Shown one piece after another: positions 44,154 through 52,545 of a DNA stretch of 64,000 bases. Source of the DNA: CADEED01 sp041395625 (GTDB lineage Bacteria > Pseudomonadota > Gammaproteobacteria > Steroidobacterales > Steroidobacteraceae). The translations under genes and the position numbers were made by a program. How positions within the stretch are numbered: the first letter of the stretch is position 1; the number at the start of each line of letters is the position of its first letter. The notes beneath the pieces are model-generated. The model did no database searches, was not told the origin of the DNA, and saw only the letters and a program-made list of their open reading frames with translations. The stretch is from positions 1-64,000 of the forward strand of contig JAWLAE010000005.1 of NCBI GenBank assembly GCA_041395625.1. The letters run 5' to 3'.

Positions 44154-44567
44154 CTATTTCTGGTTCTCTATCGCGACCAGTTGCAGCGCGCGGCTGATGT
44201 CGTTCACCGTATTCTGCATCCAGGCGCCGTACTTTTTGTGAATGACACGTGTCGAACCATCCTTCGCCAGACCATAGTCGAGGTTCGTGCTGTCGAGGTA
44301 CTTGAGTGCGATGGTACTGGTGTCATAGTCGACACGGATCCGCAACGTATGCTTGCGGACGTTGAGCGTGGCTTCCATATCCTGCGGATTTTCCTTGTTG
44401 ACGATCCAGCCGCGCTGTGTGAGGCCCATGCGGATACCGCGGCTCACGTCCTTGGCTGTCAGTCCGGACGGTACCGCGATCGGCTGCGGATCAACCAGCG
44501 GGACCGCTGCTAACAGCGGCAACGCAAAGGCGAGCGTAACGAGGGCCACTAGAACTTTACGGCGCAT
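44154..44567 (-). CDS. small exported protein of unknown function in the pigment cluster
   Basis: A 137-residue protein with a clear signal peptide (MRRKVLVALVTLAFALPLLAA). The mature part is about 115 residues, mixed alpha/beta: LTAKDVSRGIRMGLTQRGW, then IRVDYDTSTIALKYLDSTNL and a C-terminal helix NTVNDISRALQLVAI. I do not recognise a named family. Its position between the ACP and KS genes, with spacings of 44 and 2 bp, makes a role with pigment handling in the periplasm likely. ATG 44567 is chosen because it gives the signal peptide. Confidence 0.65.
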   Translation of the reverse strand: MRRKVLVALVTLAFALPLLAAVPLVDPQPIAVPSGLTAKDVSRGIRMGLTQRGWIVNKENPQDMEATLNVRKHTLRIRVDYDTSTIALKYLDSTNLDYGLAKDGSTRVIHKKYGAWMQNTVNDISRALQLVAIENQK

Positions 44568-44611
44568 GAAGAACTCTCCTGTGAATGAGCTGGCTCGTAT
44601 CGTGACGACAA

Positions 44612-44884
44612 TCAACTGGCGCGATGAGCGTCGATGTGCTGGGACAGCGAGCGCAACGAGGCAAAGATCTGCCGATTGTTCTCGTCGTCCGAGCGCATCT
44701 GGAAACCATAGCGCTTGGAAATTTCCAGCGCGAGTTCGAGGGCGTCGATCGAATCGAGGCCCAGACCCTCACCAAACAGTGGTTGTTCAGGATCGATGTC
44801 TGTGGGTGCAACGGTCTCCAGGTTGAGCGCCTGGACGATCAATGTTGCGAGCTCCTGCTCGGCCTGTGTCTGCGAGGCGGGCAT
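44612..44884 (-). CDS. acyl carrier protein 1 of the pigment cluster
   Basis: A 90-residue ACP. The phosphopantetheine serine is in EGLGLDSIDALELALEI (about 46). The acidic helix II and the C-terminal FASLRSLSQHI are typical. It carries the growing polyene or the aryl starter. ATG 44884 (MPASQTQAEQEL) is preferred over an in-frame TTG at 44935, which would leave almost no leader after the probable promoter at 44947-44973. First gene of the minus-strand operon. Confidence 0.88.
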   Translation of the reverse strand: MPASQTQAEQELATLIVQALNLETVAPTDIDPEQPLFGEGLGLDSIDALELALEISKRYGFQMRSDDENNRQIFASLRSLSQHIDAHRAS

Positions 44885-44946
44885 GATGGGTACTGCTGGC
44901 TCCGTGGCGCTGAAGGCATGGATATTGTCTGGCAATCAATCCCGCT

Positions 44947-44973
44947 ATTATAGCCGCTGCCAGCTGTTCTCAA
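44947..44973 (-). promoter_or_regulatory. probable promoter of the ACP-KS operon in the divergent gap
   Basis: On the minus strand TTGAGA (44973-44968, five of six) is followed after 15 bp by a perfect TATAAT (44952-44947). Transcription would start near 44940, about 56 nt before the ACP ATG. The same AT-rich core (TATTAT on the plus strand) could serve the flavoenzyme-xanB2 operon in the other direction, so the two halves of the pigment cluster may be coregulated here. Confidence 0.5.
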
Positions 44974-44976
44974 CCC

Positions 44977-46332
44977 ATGCGCACATTGCTCCACGAGCCG
45001 ATTTCGCCGCCTATCATCGGCGCTGACCAGATTCACGGTGTCGTGCAGTGTGACGTGCTCGTGGTAGGCGGAGGACCCGCCGGATCGACAGCCGCGACCC
45101 TGCTGGCGCGCCGAGGCTGGTCGGTGCGATTGCTGGAAAAATCCGCTCATCCGCGCTTCCACATCGGCGAGTCGCTGTTGCCGATGAATTTGCCGATACT
45201 CGAACGTTTGGGCGTGCGGGAGCAGGTGGCCGCGATCGGGATCCGCAAGCCGGGCGCGGATTTCCCGGCCGACAACGAGCGCGGCTACAACGTATTCAGT
45301 TTTGCCGAATCGCTGCGTCCCTGCGGCGGTTACGCCTACCAGGTCAAGCGCGAGCAGTTCGACGAACTATTGTTTCGCAACGCCGCGGCCGCCGGGGCGC
45401 TGGTCGAGGAGCGTGCCGCTGTCACCGAGATACGTTGCGACCGCGTTGGCGTAAGCGCCGCCGTGACGTGGGCGGACGGCAGCCGGTCGGAAGTCCGGGC
45501 ACGTTATGTCATCGATGCCAGCGGGCGTGACACACTGCTCGGCAAGCAGTGGCGCATGAAACGGCCGCACCCGGCGCATCGCAGTGCGGCGATGTTTGCC
45601 CACTTCAACGGCGTCGAACGGCGCTCCGGCGAGGACGCCGGCAACATCAGCATCTATCGCTATGACCACGGCTGGGTGTGGCTCATTCCGCTGCGGGAGG
45701 GCATCACCAGTATCGGTGCCGTCTGCGAGCCGGCTTATCTCAAGCAGCGGGAGGGAGACCAGCAGGAGTTCCTGTGGCGCACCTTGCGTGCCATCCCGGC
45801 GTTGGCGGCGCGCCTGACGAATGCCAGTGTCGCGAGCGAAGTGCAGGTCACCGGCAACTACTCTTATTGCTGTGAGCGGCTGTATGGGCCGCGTTGGTTG
45901 TTAGTGGGCGATGCGTACGCTTTTCTCGACCCGGTGTTCTCCAGCGGGGTGTATCTCGCGATGTACAGCGCCGAGCGGGCCGCGGCGGTAGTCGATGCAA
46001 GTTTGCAGGCGCCTGCACGGGAACGGCGGCTGCAGCGCGCGTACGAGCGGGATTTGCAGCGCGGGATACGCCTGTTCTCCTGGTTCATCCTGCGTTTCAA
46101 TACCCCTGCTATGCGTTTTCTGTTCGCCAATCCCCGTAACATCCTGGGTATGCGCGAGGCGGTGGTGTCGATGCTGGCGGGAGATGTATTCGAAGGCAGG
46201 GCGGTGCCCCACCTCGTCGGTTACTTCAAGCTGTTGTACTGGTTGACCTCAATCGTGAACTGGCGCGAGGCGCGTGCCTATCGGCGACGGCTGCGAGCCT
46301 CGGAATTGCCGATACTCATGGAACGCACGTGA
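44977..46332 (+). CDS. halogenase-like FAD-dependent oxidoreductase B
   Basis: A 451-residue flavoprotein: DVLVVGGGPAGSTAATLLARRG (about 25-46), then HPRFHIGESLLPMNLPIL, the GES-LLP motif shared by flavin-dependent phenol halogenases and their relatives. IRKPGADF supplies the Lys-x-Gly-x-x-Phe block. HGWVWLIP is a near match to G-x-W-x-W-x-I-P, with His in place of the first Gly. GDAYAFLDPVFSSGVYLAM is the second FAD-binding region. Its stop overlaps the xanB2 start (GTGA), which ties it to aryl precursor supply; halogenation of the ring is the natural guess. Confidence 0.75.
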   Translation: MRTLLHEPISPPIIGADQIHGVVQCDVLVVGGGPAGSTAATLLARRGWSVRLLEKSAHPRFHIGESLLPMNLPILERLGVREQVAAIGIRKPGADFPADNERGYNVFSFAESLRPCGGYAYQVKREQFDELLFRNAAAAGALVEERAAVTEIRCDRVGVSAAVTWADGSRSEVRARYVIDASGRDTLLGKQWRMKRPHPAHRSAAMFAHFNGVERRSGEDAGNISIYRYDHGWVWLIPLREGITSIGAVCEPAYLKQREGDQQEFLWRTLRAIPALAARLTNASVASEVQVTGNYSYCCERLYGPRWLLVGDAYAFLDPVFSSGVYLAMYSAERAAAVVDASLQAPARERRLQRAYERDLQRGIRLFSWFILRFNTPAMRFLFANPRNILGMREAVVSMLAGDVFEGRAVPHLVGYFKLLYWLTSIVNWREARAYRRRLRASELPILMERT

Positions 46333-47345
46333 CGACTGGGCCAGCTGCGAGCGGCCCCGATCCAGTTCCGGACTTGGCCGGCATTCCGGCACCACGTATC
46401 GAGTACCGGACGCTGGATCCCGGTGAGTCGCTGCCGGACGATGTGCTGTGCGCGGTCACGTTCGGCACCCGACCTAGTGGTGGCTACGATCCGCGCTGCG
46501 TCCGCGTCGGTCTCGAGCCGCTGGCCGGTGGCGGTCTGATCGAGGTGTGGCACTCCTCAGGACCCGTCCAGCGTGGTTATGACGGATTGGTTCGGTACAC
46601 CTGCGACGAGCATCATCTCGCTGCTGCCGTAGAGATCGACGAACGGCGTTATGGCGGTATCGCTGCGGCAGCGCGTGCCGCGTATACCGCAATGGTCAAT
46701 TTTCAGAAGTTCGCCCGCTTTCCGCAGGTGCTGCGAGTCTGGAACTACTTCGATGCGATCAACGCCGGTGACGGTGACAGCGAGCGCTATCGACAATTCT
46801 GTGTTGGACGTGCTGCCGGCCTGGGCGATGCCTTGGCAAAACCCTATCCAGCGGCGACTGCAATCGGTCGTCGCGACGGTGACTGCACTTTGCAGGTGTA
46901 CTGGCTGGCGGGCCGTGTGCCTGGGCGTGCGATCGAAAACCCGCGTCAGGTAAGCGCCTATCACTATCCGCGCGTATACAGCCCGAGCCCGCCGGTGTTC
47001 TCGCGGGCCATGCTCGTATCACCGGATCTGCTGTTGATCTCCGGGACAGCCAGCGTCGTCGGCCATGCCTCGCATCATCCGGGCGATCTGCCCGCACAGC
47101 TGGAGGAAACACTGCGCAACCTGCGTGCGGTGATCAAAGGGGCCGCGGGTATCGCCCCGGCTCTGCCACGAGAGTTGTCATCGAGCAGCCGGCTCAAGGT
47201 ATACCTGCGTGACACGCAGGAAGTAGCGCACGTCGAACGAATGCTGCATGAAGCACTGCCGGCCGGCGTGCCGTTCGTCGTGCTCGCTGCCGACGTTTGT
47301 CGGTCAGATTTACTAGTGGAAATCGACTGTCAGCATGGCGTATGA
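46329..47345 (+). CDS. xanB2: chorismatase XanB2 (3-/4-hydroxybenzoate synthase)
   Basis: A 338-residue member of the FkbO/Hyg5/XanB2 chorismatase family. The N-terminal half has family blocks such as LCAVTFGTRP and GIAAAARAAYTAMVNFQKFARFP...VWNYFDAIN. The C-terminal half has the YjgF/RidA-like core LLISGTASVVGHASHHPGD and QLEETLRNLRAV. XanB2 of Xanthomonas splits chorismate to 3-hydroxybenzoate (xanthomonadin head group) and 4-hydroxybenzoate (ubiquinone). No ammonia-lyase is in the cluster, so this is the likely source of the aryl starter. It is coupled by a GTGA overlap before it and an ATGA overlap after it. Confidence 0.9.
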   Translation: MTTGPAASGPDPVPDLAGIPAPRIEYRTLDPGESLPDDVLCAVTFGTRPSGGYDPRCVRVGLEPLAGGGLIEVWHSSGPVQRGYDGLVRYTCDEHHLAAAVEIDERRYGGIAAAARAAYTAMVNFQKFARFPQVLRVWNYFDAINAGDGDSERYRQFCVGRAAGLGDALAKPYPAATAIGRRDGDCTLQVYWLAGRVPGRAIENPRQVSAYHYPRVYSPSPPVFSRAMLVSPDLLLISGTASVVGHASHHPGDLPAQLEETLRNLRAVIKGAAGIAPALPRELSSSSRLKVYLRDTQEVAHVERMLHEALPAGVPFVVLAADVCRSDLLVEIDCQHGV

Positions 47346-47965
47346 AGACGATCGCTGGTTCAGACGGTAAGCCGCGCTGCAGTTGGTGCAGCGCAAGCCA
47401 GGAGTACCTCAACTACCACGACACCGAGTGGGGCTTTCCGGTGAGCGATGACCGCCGCCTGTTCGAGAAGCTCAGTCTCGAGGGTTTTCAGTCGGGCCTC
47501 AGTTGGCGAACGATACTCGCCAAGCGGGAAAACTTCCGCCGCGCGTTCCACGATTTCGATTTCGAACGGATCGCGCGCTTTACGCAGCGCGATGTCGACC
47601 GCCTCATGAACGACGCGGGCATCGTGCGCCACCGCGGCAAGATCGAGGCTGTCATCAACAACGCACGCCGTGTCCAGGAGCTCATGCCGCGGGAAGGTTC
47701 GCTGGCTGCCTTTGTCTGGAGTTATGAACCGCGAGCGCCGCGATCTGCGGCTTCGCAGACGGTATCTGTTTCCGCCGAATCACTCGCGCTGTCGAAGGAA
47801 CTGAAAAAACAGGGCTGGAAGTTCGTCGGTCCGACGACGGTGTATGCATTCATGCAGGCAATGGGGTTGGTCAATGATCATGCCGAGGGCTGCGTAATCC
47901 GCGGTCCGGCGGACCGCGCGCGTGCGCGTTTCAAGCGCCCCGACCATCGTGGACCGCGCCGCTGA
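47342..47965 (+). CDS. tag: DNA-3-methyladenine glycosylase I
   Basis: A 207-residue base-excision repair enzyme. CSWCSASQEYLNYHDTEWG at the N-terminus includes one Cys pair of the zinc snap. The helix-hairpin-helix core reads LFEKLSLEGFQSGLSWRTIL, and the C-terminal segment KFVGPTTVYAFMQAMGLVNDH is invariant in Tag. ATG 47342 overlaps the xanB2 stop, so a DNA repair gene is translated in the pigment-precursor operon. It is convergent with the acyl-ACP ligase gene, 34 bp away. Confidence 0.94.
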   Translation: MKTIAGSDGKPRCSWCSASQEYLNYHDTEWGFPVSDDRRLFEKLSLEGFQSGLSWRTILAKRENFRRAFHDFDFERIARFTQRDVDRLMNDAGIVRHRGKIEAVINNARRVQELMPREGSLAAFVWSYEPRAPRSAASQTVSVSAESLALSKELKKQGWKFVGPTTVYAFMQAMGLVNDHAEGCVIRGPADRARARFKRPDHRGPRR

Positions 47966-47999
47966 GGGAGAAGCAGCACTGTAAGGTGGGCAAGCCTGA

Positions 48000-49334
48000 C
48001 TAGTCGTTCTTGCGTGTCACGTTGCCAGCGGCCGAGTTGAGGGCCTGCAGAACCGCAGCGCGCGGCAGCTTGCCGACCGCGTTGCGTGGCAGCTCCGGCA
48101 CGACGCGCAGTGGCCGCGGCAGAAATACCGCATCGACGCTCTTTGCCAGTGCTGCGCTGATTGCCTGCGGCGCAAGGGTCGGCGCTACGACCAGCGCGGC
48201 CACGCGTCGAATCTGATCCTGCTCGCTGCCGGTCTGCACGACCACGGCGTCGACGACGCCGTCGATAGCGAGCAGACGTCGCGTCAGATCGTTGAGCGAC
48301 GCACGCTTGCCGGCGATCTCTATGAGGTCGGCACTGCGGCCCCGCAGCTCGAAGCGCCCGTCGGGCAGCAGCTCGACCACATCCAATAATTTCTGCGATT
48401 GATCGAACCACGCGGCATCCACGTGTGTGCAATCGATGCCCGGTGTGAGGGTTACGCCCGGATAGCGCTGCCAGGCGGATTCACGCGCCGAGCGCCTCGC
48501 TGCGATCACCATGGTTTCGGTGGCGCCGAACATCTCCAGCAGCCGGGTCCGTAGTCGATCCTCGAGCTGCGCCGCCAACGCCTGACCGAGTGGCGCGGTC
48601 GCGGAAACTATCAATGCGACGCTCGGTAGTTCGAGCGACGATTCCAGCAACACCCGCAGATGTACCGGTGTGCTCACGAGTATGCGAGGTTCTGGTGCGG
48701 TGGCCAGGGCCGCCGCGATTTCCGCTGCGAACAACGGCCGCGCTTGGTGTATGGCGACGCCACCCAGCAGTGGCAGCATCACCGTCAACTCCATGCCGTA
48801 CATGTGCTGCGAGGGCACGGTCGCCACGATCGTCGCGTTGCTGACATCGACGCCAGCGCCGAGCGCTGCACGCATCGCAGCGCCGTTGATGCGCGCGCTG
48901 TTGGCCAGCATGCGCCAGCGTTTGAGGTGTGCCTGGGGAGTACCGGTGCTGCCCGAAGTGAAGCCGATCGCCGCCTCGAAGTCAGGTTCGATCGAAGCGA
49001 GTGCAAGGCGCTTGACGGGCTGCGCCGGCGCATCGTCGCCGGCGAGCGCGGTGGTGACGAACGCGTCGTCACAGCGGTAGCTGTCCGGGTACAGTTGCGC
49101 GACTTCCGCAACGGCCTGCACCGCGCGCGCCGCCGGCAGCAAAGTCGTATGCGACCGTTGCAGGGCCGCGACGAATGCCAGCAGGAAGTTGCCGCGATCT
49201 TCGCACAGATTGATCGCATAGCGACCGTTCGGCAGTTGCGCCGCGAGGCACGCTGCTTTTCCTAACAATTCTTGCTCAGACCACGTGCCGTCGACGTGCT
49301 GCAGCACTGCGCGGGTATTCTCGCCGGTAGTCAT
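48000..49334 (-). CDS. AMP-dependent acyl-ACP/CoA ligase of the pigment cluster (ApeH-type)
   Basis: A 444-residue ANL-superfamily adenylating enzyme. The P-loop reads FTSGSTGTPQAHLKRW (the usual PK is PQ here), the A5 motif is MFGATET, A8 is FELRGRSADLIEIAGKR, and the catalytic Lys is in LPRNAVGKLPR near the C-terminus. It is shorter than most acyl-CoA ligases, as in aryl polyene clusters. It should activate hydroxybenzoate and load it onto an ACP. Last gene of the minus-strand operon, 42 bp after the ketosynthase. Confidence 0.85.
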   Translation of the reverse strand: MTTGENTRAVLQHVDGTWSEQELLGKAACLAAQLPNGRYAINLCEDRGNFLLAFVAALQRSHTTLLPAARAVQAVAEVAQLYPDSYRCDDAFVTTALAGDDAPAQPVKRLALASIEPDFEAAIGFTSGSTGTPQAHLKRWRMLANSARINGAAMRAALGAGVDVSNATIVATVPSQHMYGMELTVMLPLLGGVAIHQARPLFAAEIAAALATAPEPRILVSTPVHLRVLLESSLELPSVALIVSATAPLGQALAAQLEDRLRTRLLEMFGATETMVIAARRSARESAWQRYPGVTLTPGIDCTHVDAAWFDQSQKLLDVVELLPDGRFELRGRSADLIEIAGKRASLNDLTRRLLAIDGVVDAVVVQTGSEQDQIRRVAALVVAPTLAPQAISAALAKSVDAVFLPRPLRVVPELPRNAVGKLPRAAVLQALNSAAGNVTRKND

Positions 49335-49376
49335 CGCGATTCAGGGCGGTATCGCCATACACCGAAACTGCGCAGT

Positions 49377-50603
49377 TCAGGCCCAACGCTTGAGCACGAG
49401 CGACGTGTTGACACCGCCGAAGGCAAAATTGTTCGACATCACGTATTCAGTATCGAGCGCGCGGCCATCGCCCGCAATGTAGTCGAGCTCGCCACAGCGC
49501 GTGTCGATACGCTGCAGATTGATCGTCGGTGCGAACCAGCCGCTCGCCATCATCTCGAGGCTGAACCAGGCCTCGAGCGCGCCGCAGGCACCCAGCGTGT
49601 GGCCCAGATAGCTCTTCTGCGAGCTGATGGCCATCCGTGAGCCAAACACGGACGAAGTGGCGCGTGACTCGGCGATATCGCCATGTTCGGTCGCGGTGCC
49701 ATGTCCGTTCACGTAGCCGACGACACTGGGCGGTAAGGCGGCGTCCTGCAGTGCCAGTTCCATCACCGTGCGCATCGTACGCTCCTCCGGTCGCGTCACA
49801 TGGGCGCCATCGCAGTTGGTCGCGAAGCCTACCAACTCGGCCCGGATCGGCGCGCCGCGTGCACGCGCATGCTCGAGTTCTTCGAGCACCAGTATTGCAC
49901 CACCTTCACCGACCACGAGACCGTCGCGATCGGCATCGTAAGGCCGCGGCGTCGCGCTCGGCTCGGCATTGCGGCGACTGGTGGCGTACAGCATGTCGAA
50001 TGCCATCGCCTCGCTCGGACACAGCTCTTCCGCGCCGCCCGCCAGCATCATCGCCTGCTTGCCGTACTTGATCGCTTCGTAGGCGTAGCCGATCGCCTGA
50101 CTGCCGGACGTGCACGCACTCGAGGTTGGGATGATGCGGCCCGTGAGGCCGAAAAAGATGCTGATATTGGCTGCCGTGGTGTGCGGCATCATGCGCACGT
50201 ACGAGTTGGCATTGAGACCGGCCGCCGAGCCGCTCGTCAGCATGTCCGCGAAATCCTTGATGTCGGGCGTGCTGCCGACCGAGGAGCCGCAGGCCACGCC
50301 CATCCGGCCATCGCGTATGGTCGCATCGCCAGCCAGCCCGGCCGAGTCGAGCGCCCGTTCGGCGGCGTGCACCGCAAACTGCGAGACCCGGCCCATGCTG
50401 CGCAGTTGCTTGCGCGTCCAGTGCGCAGGCGGTGCGAAGTCCGCAATGGGTGCCGCGAGCTTGGTGTTGAGATCCTGATAACGTTCCCAGTCTGTGATGT
50501 AGCGTACGGCCGAACGCTTGCCCCGCAAGCCACTGACTATCGTGGCCCAGTCTGAGCCCAGCGCCGAGATCCCGCCCGCCCCGGTTATCACCACGCGGGC
50601 CAT
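49377..50603 (-). CDS. beta-ketoacyl-ACP synthase of the pigment cluster (ApeR-type)
   Basis: A 408-residue FabF-like condensing enzyme with a complete active site: nucleophile Cys in SSACTSGSQAIGYAYEAI, His in YVNGHGTATEHGD, and His in YLGHTLGACGALEAW. It is the third ketosynthase-fold protein of the cluster and may start or extend the chain. ATG 50603 (MARVVITGAG) is fixed by the TGATG overlap with the ketoreductase stop; the upstream open frame lies inside that gene. Confidence 0.88.
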   Translation of the reverse strand: MARVVITGAGGISALGSDWATIVSGLRGKRSAVRYITDWERYQDLNTKLAAPIADFAPPAHWTRKQLRSMGRVSQFAVHAAERALDSAGLAGDATIRDGRMGVACGSSVGSTPDIKDFADMLTSGSAAGLNANSYVRMMPHTTAANISIFFGLTGRIIPTSSACTSGSQAIGYAYEAIKYGKQAMMLAGGAEELCPSEAMAFDMLYATSRRNAEPSATPRPYDADRDGLVVGEGGAILVLEELEHARARGAPIRAELVGFATNCDGAHVTRPEERTMRTVMELALQDAALPPSVVGYVNGHGTATEHGDIAESRATSSVFGSRMAISSQKSYLGHTLGACGALEAWFSLEMMASGWFAPTINLQRIDTRCGELDYIAGDGRALDTEYVMSNNFAFGGVNTSLVLKRWA

Positions 50604-51331
50604 CAGGTGAGCCCGCCGTCCACGGCGATCACCTGCCGCGTAACGTACGCTGCATCCGCGGACAACAAGAAGCTGACGACTGCGGCGACTTCGGCTGGTT
50701 GGCCGATGCGCTGCAGCGGAATCGCGGCCAGGATCTTCTCGAGCGGCACTTGTTCGTCGACCATTTCGGTCTCGATCAGTCCGGGAGCTACGCAATTGAC
50801 GGTGATCTTGCGTTTGGCGAGCTCGACGGCGAGCGCCTTGGTGGCGCCAATAATACCCGCCTTCGCAGCGCTGTAGTTGACCTGACCACGATTGCCGACG
50901 AGGCCAGACACCGACGACAGGGTGACGATCCGCCCCGCCGCGCGCCGCCGTACCATCGGCATGATGAGTGGCTGCAACACGTTGTAGAACGCGTCGAGAT
51001 TGGCGCGCATGACTGAGTCCCAGGCAGCACCGCTCATGCCTGGAAACGCACCGTCCCGCGCCAGGCCGGCGTTGCAGACTACGGCGTAGTAGGCGCCGTG
51101 GGCTTCGATGTCAGCCAGCAACACGGATTCACACTGTTCACGCGCCGTCACATCGAACTGCAGTACACGCGCATTGCCGCCGCGTGCCACGATGCCGGCC
51201 GCGACTTCATCGGCCGCGGAGCGCTGCGAACGGCAGTGTACGACGATCCCGTAGCCATCGCGCGCCAGGCGTTCAACGATGGCTTTGCCGATGCCGCGAC
51301 TCGAACCGGTGACGAGCACCGTGTTACTCAT
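50603..51331 (-). CDS. 3-oxoacyl-ACP reductase of the pigment cluster (ApeQ-type, FabG-like)
   Basis: A 242-residue short-chain dehydrogenase. The NADP motif VTGSSRGIGKAI is at about 6-17, the catalytic Ser in TLSSVSG, and Tyr/Lys in VNYSAAKAG. KITVNCVAPGLIETEM and the C-terminal ADAAYVTRQVIAVDGGLT match FabG. It should reduce each beta-keto unit before dehydration. The ATG 51331 overlaps the thioesterase stop (ATGA). Confidence 0.9.
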   Translation of the reverse strand: MSNTVLVTGSSRGIGKAIVERLARDGYGIVVHCRSQRSAADEVAAGIVARGGNARVLQFDVTAREQCESVLLADIEAHGAYYAVVCNAGLARDGAFPGMSGAAWDSVMRANLDAFYNVLQPLIMPMVRRRAAGRIVTLSSVSGLVGNRGQVNYSAAKAGIIGATKALAVELAKRKITVNCVAPGLIETEMVDEQVPLEKILAAIPLQRIGQPAEVAAVVSFLLSADAAYVTRQVIAVDGGLT

Positions 51332-51765
51332 GCGGACACGCGCTGCAAGGCGCTCGCGATGCGCGTCGTCAGACACGTGGGCAGCGTGAACTGCAGCTGT
51401 TCGGTACGCATGTCGACCGCTGCCTGTACGGTCTGCGCGCGCGCGACACGCGCCTCGTCCGCCATGTCGGTCACGCGATAGTTGATCGCCAGCCGACTGT
51501 CCCATTCCACCAGTGAGGCACGCACCCGCAACCGGTCGCCGTAACGCGCCGCGCGCACGTACTTCACGTGCGCCTCGACGATCGGCCAGCCGTAACCAGA
51601 TGCCACCATCTCGTCATAGCCGTAGCCGAGCATCTGCATCAGGCGCCAACGCGCGTTCTCCAGATACTTGAAATAGTGCCCGTGCCACACAACGGTGGCC
51701 AGATCGACGTCATGAAACGGCACGTCGACCTCGTGATCGGCATACAGCACACCCTCGCGACGCAT
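51328..51765 (-). CDS. hotdog thioesterase of the pigment cluster (ApeK-type)
   Basis: A 145-residue 4-hydroxybenzoyl-CoA thioesterase-like protein. The key segment VPFHDVDLATVVWHGHYFKYLENAR (about 15-39) carries the catalytic Asp followed by the family's W-H-x-x-Y block. It could release the finished chain or edit misloaded ACPs. It lies 3 bp after the glycosyltransferase stop and is coupled by ATGA to the ketoreductase. Confidence 0.85.
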   Translation of the reverse strand: MRREGVLYADHEVDVPFHDVDLATVVWHGHYFKYLENARWRLMQMLGYGYDEMVASGYGWPIVEAHVKYVRAARYGDRLRVRASLVEWDSRLAINYRVTDMADEARVARAQTVQAAVDMRTEQLQFTLPTCLTTRIASALQRVSA

Positions 51766-51768
51766 GGC

Positions 51769-52545
51769 CTACGAGCGACTCCGTGTGGCCGGCGGAACCC
51801 GCACGAACGGCAGACGCCGCCATACCAGTATCGGCAGGCGCACCAGCATGCCGACGAACATCCGTGCGTGCATCCCGCTGATGCGCAGATTGTCTTCCAG
51901 CATCCGGAAGTGCGAGACGCCGTCGAGTGGATAGGACACGCGCGTCGGCAGCCACCGCATCGATTGGCCCCGCCAGTGCAGTCGCACTAACAACTCAGGA
52001 TCGAAGTCCATGCGCCGGCCGAGGCGCGCAGAATCGATTACGGCGACGACGGCCGGCAGCGGATAGACACGAAAGCCGCACATCGAATCGCGGATATCCA
52101 GCGACAACGTATGAATCCAGACCAGCACATGGGTGAGATAGCGCGACAGGAACCGTAGCCGCGGGATCGACTCATCGAAGATCGGCTGACCACAGATCAC
52201 CGCGGCGGGATTGGCACGTGCCGCGGCAACGAAGTGCGGAATATCGGCCAGCGTATGCTGACCATCGGCATCGATCTGCAGCGCGTGCGAATACCCGGCG
52301 CGCAGCGCGGCACGCAGGCCGGCACTGACCGCGCCGCCTTTGCCGAGATTGCGAGGGTTCGTGACGAGACTGACGTTCGGCCCGCGCGCGAGCTGTTGCA
52401 GCACCTCGCGACAGCGCGGCGTCGAGCCATCGTCGACCAGGATCACGGGCAGGGAGTGCGCCAACACGCCGGCCACTACGCGCCCAACTGCGTCCTCGTG
52501 GTTGTAGACCGGCAGAACAGCGACTGCTGAGAACGCTGCGCTCAC
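51769..52545 (-). CDS. family 2 glycosyltransferase of the pigment cluster
   Basis: A 258-residue GT-A fold enzyme. VLPVYNHEDAVGRVV at the N-terminus and VDDGSTPRCREVL set the nucleotide pocket. The metal-binding D-x-D-like site is in QIDADGQHTLADI, and a C-terminal amphipathic region (ISGMHARMFVGMLVRLPILVWRR) could touch the membrane. In related clusters a GT2 domain is often fused with an acyltransferase; here the two are separate genes. GTG 52545 overlaps the ACP stop (GTGA). Confidence 0.85.
   Translation of the reverse strand: MSAAFSAVAVLPVYNHEDAVGRVVAGVLAHSLPVILVDDGSTPRCREVLQQLARGPNVSLVTNPRNLGKGGAVSAGLRAALRAGYSHALQIDADGQHTLADIPHFVAAARANPAAVICGQPIFDESIPRLRFLSRYLTHVLVWIHTLSLDIRDSMCGFRVYPLPAVVAVIDSARLGRRMDFDPELLVRLHWRGQSMRWLPTRVSYPLDGVSHFRMLEDNLRISGMHARMFVGMLVRLPILVWRRLPFVRVPPATRSRS

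Noticed and set aside
47966..47999. Terminator between convergent tag and ligase genes
   Set aside because: The 34-bp gap shows no inverted repeat able to form a stable stem.
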